A stretch of DNA of 63,630 nucleotides from Roseibium sp. (GTDB taxonomy: Bacteria > Pseudomonadota > Alphaproteobacteria > Rhizobiales > Stappiaceae). Of the stretch, positions 61,445 through 63,630 are shown piece by piece. The stretch is from NCBI GenBank assembly GCA_017643925.1, contig JAEPML010000024.1, forward strand, positions 1 to 63,630, written 5' to 3'. The notes below the pieces were generated by a model. It was given only the letters and a program-made list of their open reading frames with translations, was not told the origin of the DNA and made no database searches. Numbering within the stretch: the stretch's first letter is position 1; every line of letters starts with the position of its first letter. Both the position numbers and the translations under genes were made by a program.

Positions 61445-62311
61445 ATGATGCGAGGAAACAATCCTTACCTGCTGATCGCGCCCGGACTGTTTGTGTCCGG
61501 CCTGATCATTATTTGGCCGCTTATTCAGCTGGGTACACTTTCGTTCAGCGAGGTGAACCGCTTCGGGCAGGTTTTGGGATGGGGCGGCGTGGAAAACTAC
61601 ATAAAGGTTTTCTACGATCCCGAGCTTTACGTGTCTTCGTGGCGCACGCTTCTTTGGACGATCGGCGTGGTGGGCGGAACCCTCGTTCTGGCAGTTCCGA
61701 TCTCGCTTGCGCTCAATGAAGAGTTTTACGGGCGGGGTCTGGCGCGCGTGCTCCTCATGTTGCCCTGGGCCATATCCCTGGCAATGCTCGCAATCGTCGG
61801 TCGCTGGGCTCTGAACGGCAACAGCGGCACGCTCAACAACCTTCTCATGGACCTTGGGCTGATCACGGAAAACATCGCCTGGCTCGCGCGTGCGGAGACG
61901 GCATTTCCGATGCAGATCGTTCTGGGGATCATCGCGACCCTGCCCTTCACCACGACGATATTTCTCGGGGGCCTTGCGTCCATTCCAACCGACATCTACG
62001 AGGCAGCCAAAATGGAGGGCGCCAGAAACTGGCAATCTTTCCTGCGACTTACGCTGCCTCTAATGCGCCCTTTCATCAATATCGCAGTCGTGCTCAACAC
62101 GATTTACGTATTCAACTCGTTTCCGATCATCTGGGCGACGACGCAGGGAGGCCCTGCCAACTCCACCGACATTCTTGTGACCTACCTTTACAAGCTCGCC
62201 TTCCGGTTTGGCAGGGTTTCCGAGGCAGCCGTGCTTTCTCTGATCATGTTCGCGTTGCTGCTGGTCTTTACCGTCATCTATGTCCGCCTTGCGATGAAGG
62301 AGGAGAACTGA
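61445..62311 (+). CDS. Sugar ABC transporter permease (MalF/UgpA-like)
   Basis: A 288-residue inner-membrane permease with six predicted membrane segments, starting MMRGNNPYLLIAPGLFVSGLIIIWPLIQLGTLSF. The EAA loop is near LASIPTDIYEAAKMEGARNWQSFLRLTLPLMRP. It forms the channel with the MalG-like permease. The first ATG of two tandem codons (61445, 61448) is used. Neither has a strong ribosome binding site; a short out-of-frame ATG at 61432 lies just upstream. Confidence 0.9.
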   Translation: MMRGNNPYLLIAPGLFVSGLIIIWPLIQLGTLSFSEVNRFGQVLGWGGVENYIKVFYDPELYVSSWRTLLWTIGVVGGTLVLAVPISLALNEEFYGRGLARVLLMLPWAISLAMLAIVGRWALNGNSGTLNNLLMDLGLITENIAWLARAETAFPMQIVLGIIATLPFTTTIFLGGLASIPTDIYEAAKMEGARNWQSFLRLTLPLMRPFINIAVVLNTIYVFNSFPIIWATTQGGPANSTDILVTYLYKLAFRFGRVSEAAVLSLIMFALLLVFTVIYVRLAMKEEN

Positions 62312-62313
62312 TC

Positions 62314-63135
62314 ATGCAGAAGCTCCAAAAATCCATTGTCATCTGGCTGGGCCTCCTGCCGGTCTTCTCGATCACGCTGTTCCCGTTTGTCGTCATGGGC
62401 ACCACGTCCATCAAGCCCCAGGCGGAAGTCTTCTCGACCTCGTGGTTTCCCAGCAGCATTGCCTGGAGCAATTTCGCGGAAATGTGGACTGCAACGGGTT
62501 TCGGACGCGCGCTCGGCAACTCTCTTTACGTTTCGACTCTCGCAACTGCAATGACCCTGTTCATTGCCATTCCTGCGGGCTATGCGTTGTCGCGCTACCG
62601 CTTTACCGGCAGGGGCAGCTTCAAGCGGTTTCTGCTGATCACCCAGATGCTGTCGCCCATCGTTCTGGTCCTTGGCCTGTTCCGGATCCTGGTCGTCTTC
62701 GACGCGCTGGACGACGCGCATGTTGTCGCCCTGCTCTATGCAGGGTTCAACACCGCCTTTGCGGTCTGGATGCTGGAAAGCTATTTTTCGACAATTCCGA
62801 AAGACCTGGAAATGGCCTCCTGGATGGAGGGAGCCTCCCGCCTGACGACCATGAGACGCGTCTTTTTGCCCATGGCTGTGCCGGCAATCGTTGTGACCGC
62901 GCTTTTCACCTTCGTGAACTCCTGGAACGAATTTGTCCTCGCCCTGACTTTGCTTCGAGCGGAAGAGAACTACACGCTTCCCATCCAGATCCTGTCGATC
63001 GTGTCCGGACGTTACGCTGTGGACTGGCACCTTGTCATGGCCGCAGCGCTTTGCGCCTCCTTGCCCGTCGCAATCGTCTTTTCCTGGATGCAGAAATACA
63101 TGCTCAAGGGCCTGACTGCCGGGGCGGTGAAATAG
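62314..63135 (+). CDS. Sugar ABC transporter permease (MalG/UgpE-like)
   Basis: A 273-residue permease. The N-terminal membrane segment IVIWLGLLPVFSITLFPFVVMGTTSIKP is followed by SWFPSSIAWSNFAEMW, and the EAA loop is near FSTIPKDLEMASWMEGASRLTTMRRVFLPMAVP. It lies 2 bp after the MalF-like gene with GGAGGAG before its ATG. The ATPase and binding protein are supplied from the opposite operon. Confidence 0.92.
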   Translation: MQKLQKSIVIWLGLLPVFSITLFPFVVMGTTSIKPQAEVFSTSWFPSSIAWSNFAEMWTATGFGRALGNSLYVSTLATAMTLFIAIPAGYALSRYRFTGRGSFKRFLLITQMLSPIVLVLGLFRILVVFDALDDAHVVALLYAGFNTAFAVWMLESYFSTIPKDLEMASWMEGASRLTTMRRVFLPMAVPAIVVTALFTFVNSWNEFVLALTLLRAEENYTLPIQILSIVSGRYAVDWHLVMAAALCASLPVAIVFSWMQKYMLKGLTAGAVK

Positions 63136-63147
63136 AGACACGTGACC

Positions 63148-63372
63148 ATGCAAGCAAAAGTCTACATCTATGGAGCCCTGACGATCGTCTTCCTTTTTCA
63201 GGCGAACCTGCTCGCTGGCGGCAATGTAGGCGTATGGACGGCAATCGCTTGCGCTGGTTCATCCTATTTCGCCAGCCTTGCAGAATGGGCTTTTTACGAA
63301 AGACTTTGCTGGTTCTTGTGGGGAACGGCATTCGTGCTTGGAGCTTTGTCGTTCCTGTCTCTTTTCGCGTGA
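63148..63372 (+). CDS. Small membrane protein, function unknown
   Basis: A 74-residue hydrophobic protein with perhaps three membrane segments (KVYIYGALTIVFLFQANLLAGG, VWTAIACAGSSYFASLAEWAF, CWFLWGTAFVLGALSFLSLFA). It lies 12 bp after the MalG-like permease and is probably co-transcribed with it. No family was recognised. ATG 63148 is preferred to GTG 63142. It may be an accessory transporter subunit or a chance conserved frame; the membrane pattern and spacing favour a real gene. Confidence 0.5.
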   Translation: MQAKVYIYGALTIVFLFQANLLAGGNVGVWTAIACAGSSYFASLAEWAFYERLCWFLWGTAFVLGALSFLSLFA

Positions 63373-63582
63373 AGATCACAACAATTCAATTGGTACTGGC
63401 CCAGGCGTCCAAGTCTTCCGTCAAAAGGCAGTCCAGGGCGCTAACTGTTGCGAACGGTCAGTTCCGCCTGGAATTCAAAGACCTTGCCGTTCTTTGAACA
63501 ATTTCGTCCCTTCGAAGGCGACCACATCGGTCAATCGGACTGGTTTTGTTTGTTTACGTGATTTTCATCGAGCTAAATTTCC

Positions 63583-63616
63583 AAAACCCCCGGTTTTCGT
63601 CGGGGGTTTTTTGTTT
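63583..63616 (+). terminator. Intrinsic terminator of the permease operon
   Basis: Stem AAAACCCCCG paired with CGGGGGTTTT, 8-base loop, followed by a T-rich tract on the plus strand. It lies about 210 bp after the small membrane protein gene. That gap shows no other recognisable feature. Confidence 0.85.
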
Positions 63617-63630
63617 TGTTTTCGGGATCA

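Overview
The window is about 63.6 kb of GC-rich, densely packed chromosomal DNA from a free-living, metabolically broad alphaproteobacterium. Many transporters and one-gene regulators, 4-bp ATGA gene overlaps, GTG starts, and a hydroxyproline cluster with an enolase-superfamily dehydratase beside proline-racemase-family genes point to the Labrenzia/Roseibium/Stappia group. That assignment is an inference from gene content. No rRNA, tRNA, CRISPR array, insertion sequence, phage or plasmid gene was recognised, so the region reads as ordinary chromosome with accessory catabolic modules.

Layout. 1-6.2 kb: a NarL-type two-component pair, a PuuD-like glutamine amidotransferase, a DUF1007-NicO metal-export fusion protein and a leucine-dehydrogenase-family enzyme. 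6.2-18 kb: TetR and LysR regulators; a CobW-type metallochaperone GTPase, WD40 protein and DUF2937 protein in tandem; a class I aminotransferase; a PAS/GAF/GGDEF cyclase; an orphan LacI regulator; an OmpA-like lipoprotein; an L,D-transpeptidase; and a DMT/EamA exporter broken by a frameshift and a nonsense codon. 18-24.3 kb: Ogt, a small membrane protein, ChrA, MarR, an MFS carrier, a SprA-like metalloprotease and a creatininase-family amidohydrolase.

24.5-36.3 kb is the main catabolic island, for hydroxyproline isomers. A polar amino acid ABC transporter (binding protein, two permeases, ATPase) feeds a DapA-like deaminase, a Cys/Cys 4-hydroxyproline 2-epimerase, a semialdehyde dehydrogenase, a D-amino-acid dehydrogenase, an enolase-superfamily cis-3-hydroxyproline dehydratase candidate and a second proline-racemase-family protein with Ser/Thr at the catalytic positions. 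A divergent GntR/FCD regulator, with a palindrome in the shared promoter region, probably controls it. Epimerase, oxidase, deaminase and dehydrogenase together make the complete route from trans-4-hydroxy-L-proline to 2-oxoglutarate.

36.3-48.7 kb: a catalase-like/di-haem peroxidase pair, a PAS-LuxR regulator, an SLC13-type carrier, a DUF2520 Rossmann protein with a small partner, an SDR and a DenD-like dehydrogenase preceded by a strong palindrome, and a persulfide dioxygenase-rhodanese fusion. 46.9-55.1 kb: a six-gene peptide uptake operon (dpp/opp type plus aminopeptidase P) divergent from an XRE-cupin regulator. 55.3-63.6 kb: a DUF3179 protein, then a sugar ABC system split between two divergent operons (binding protein, ATPase, RpiR regulator and an NAD-dependent epimerase on the minus strand; two permeases and a small membrane protein on the plus strand) around an AT-rich control region with repeated GTAATTTT motifs.
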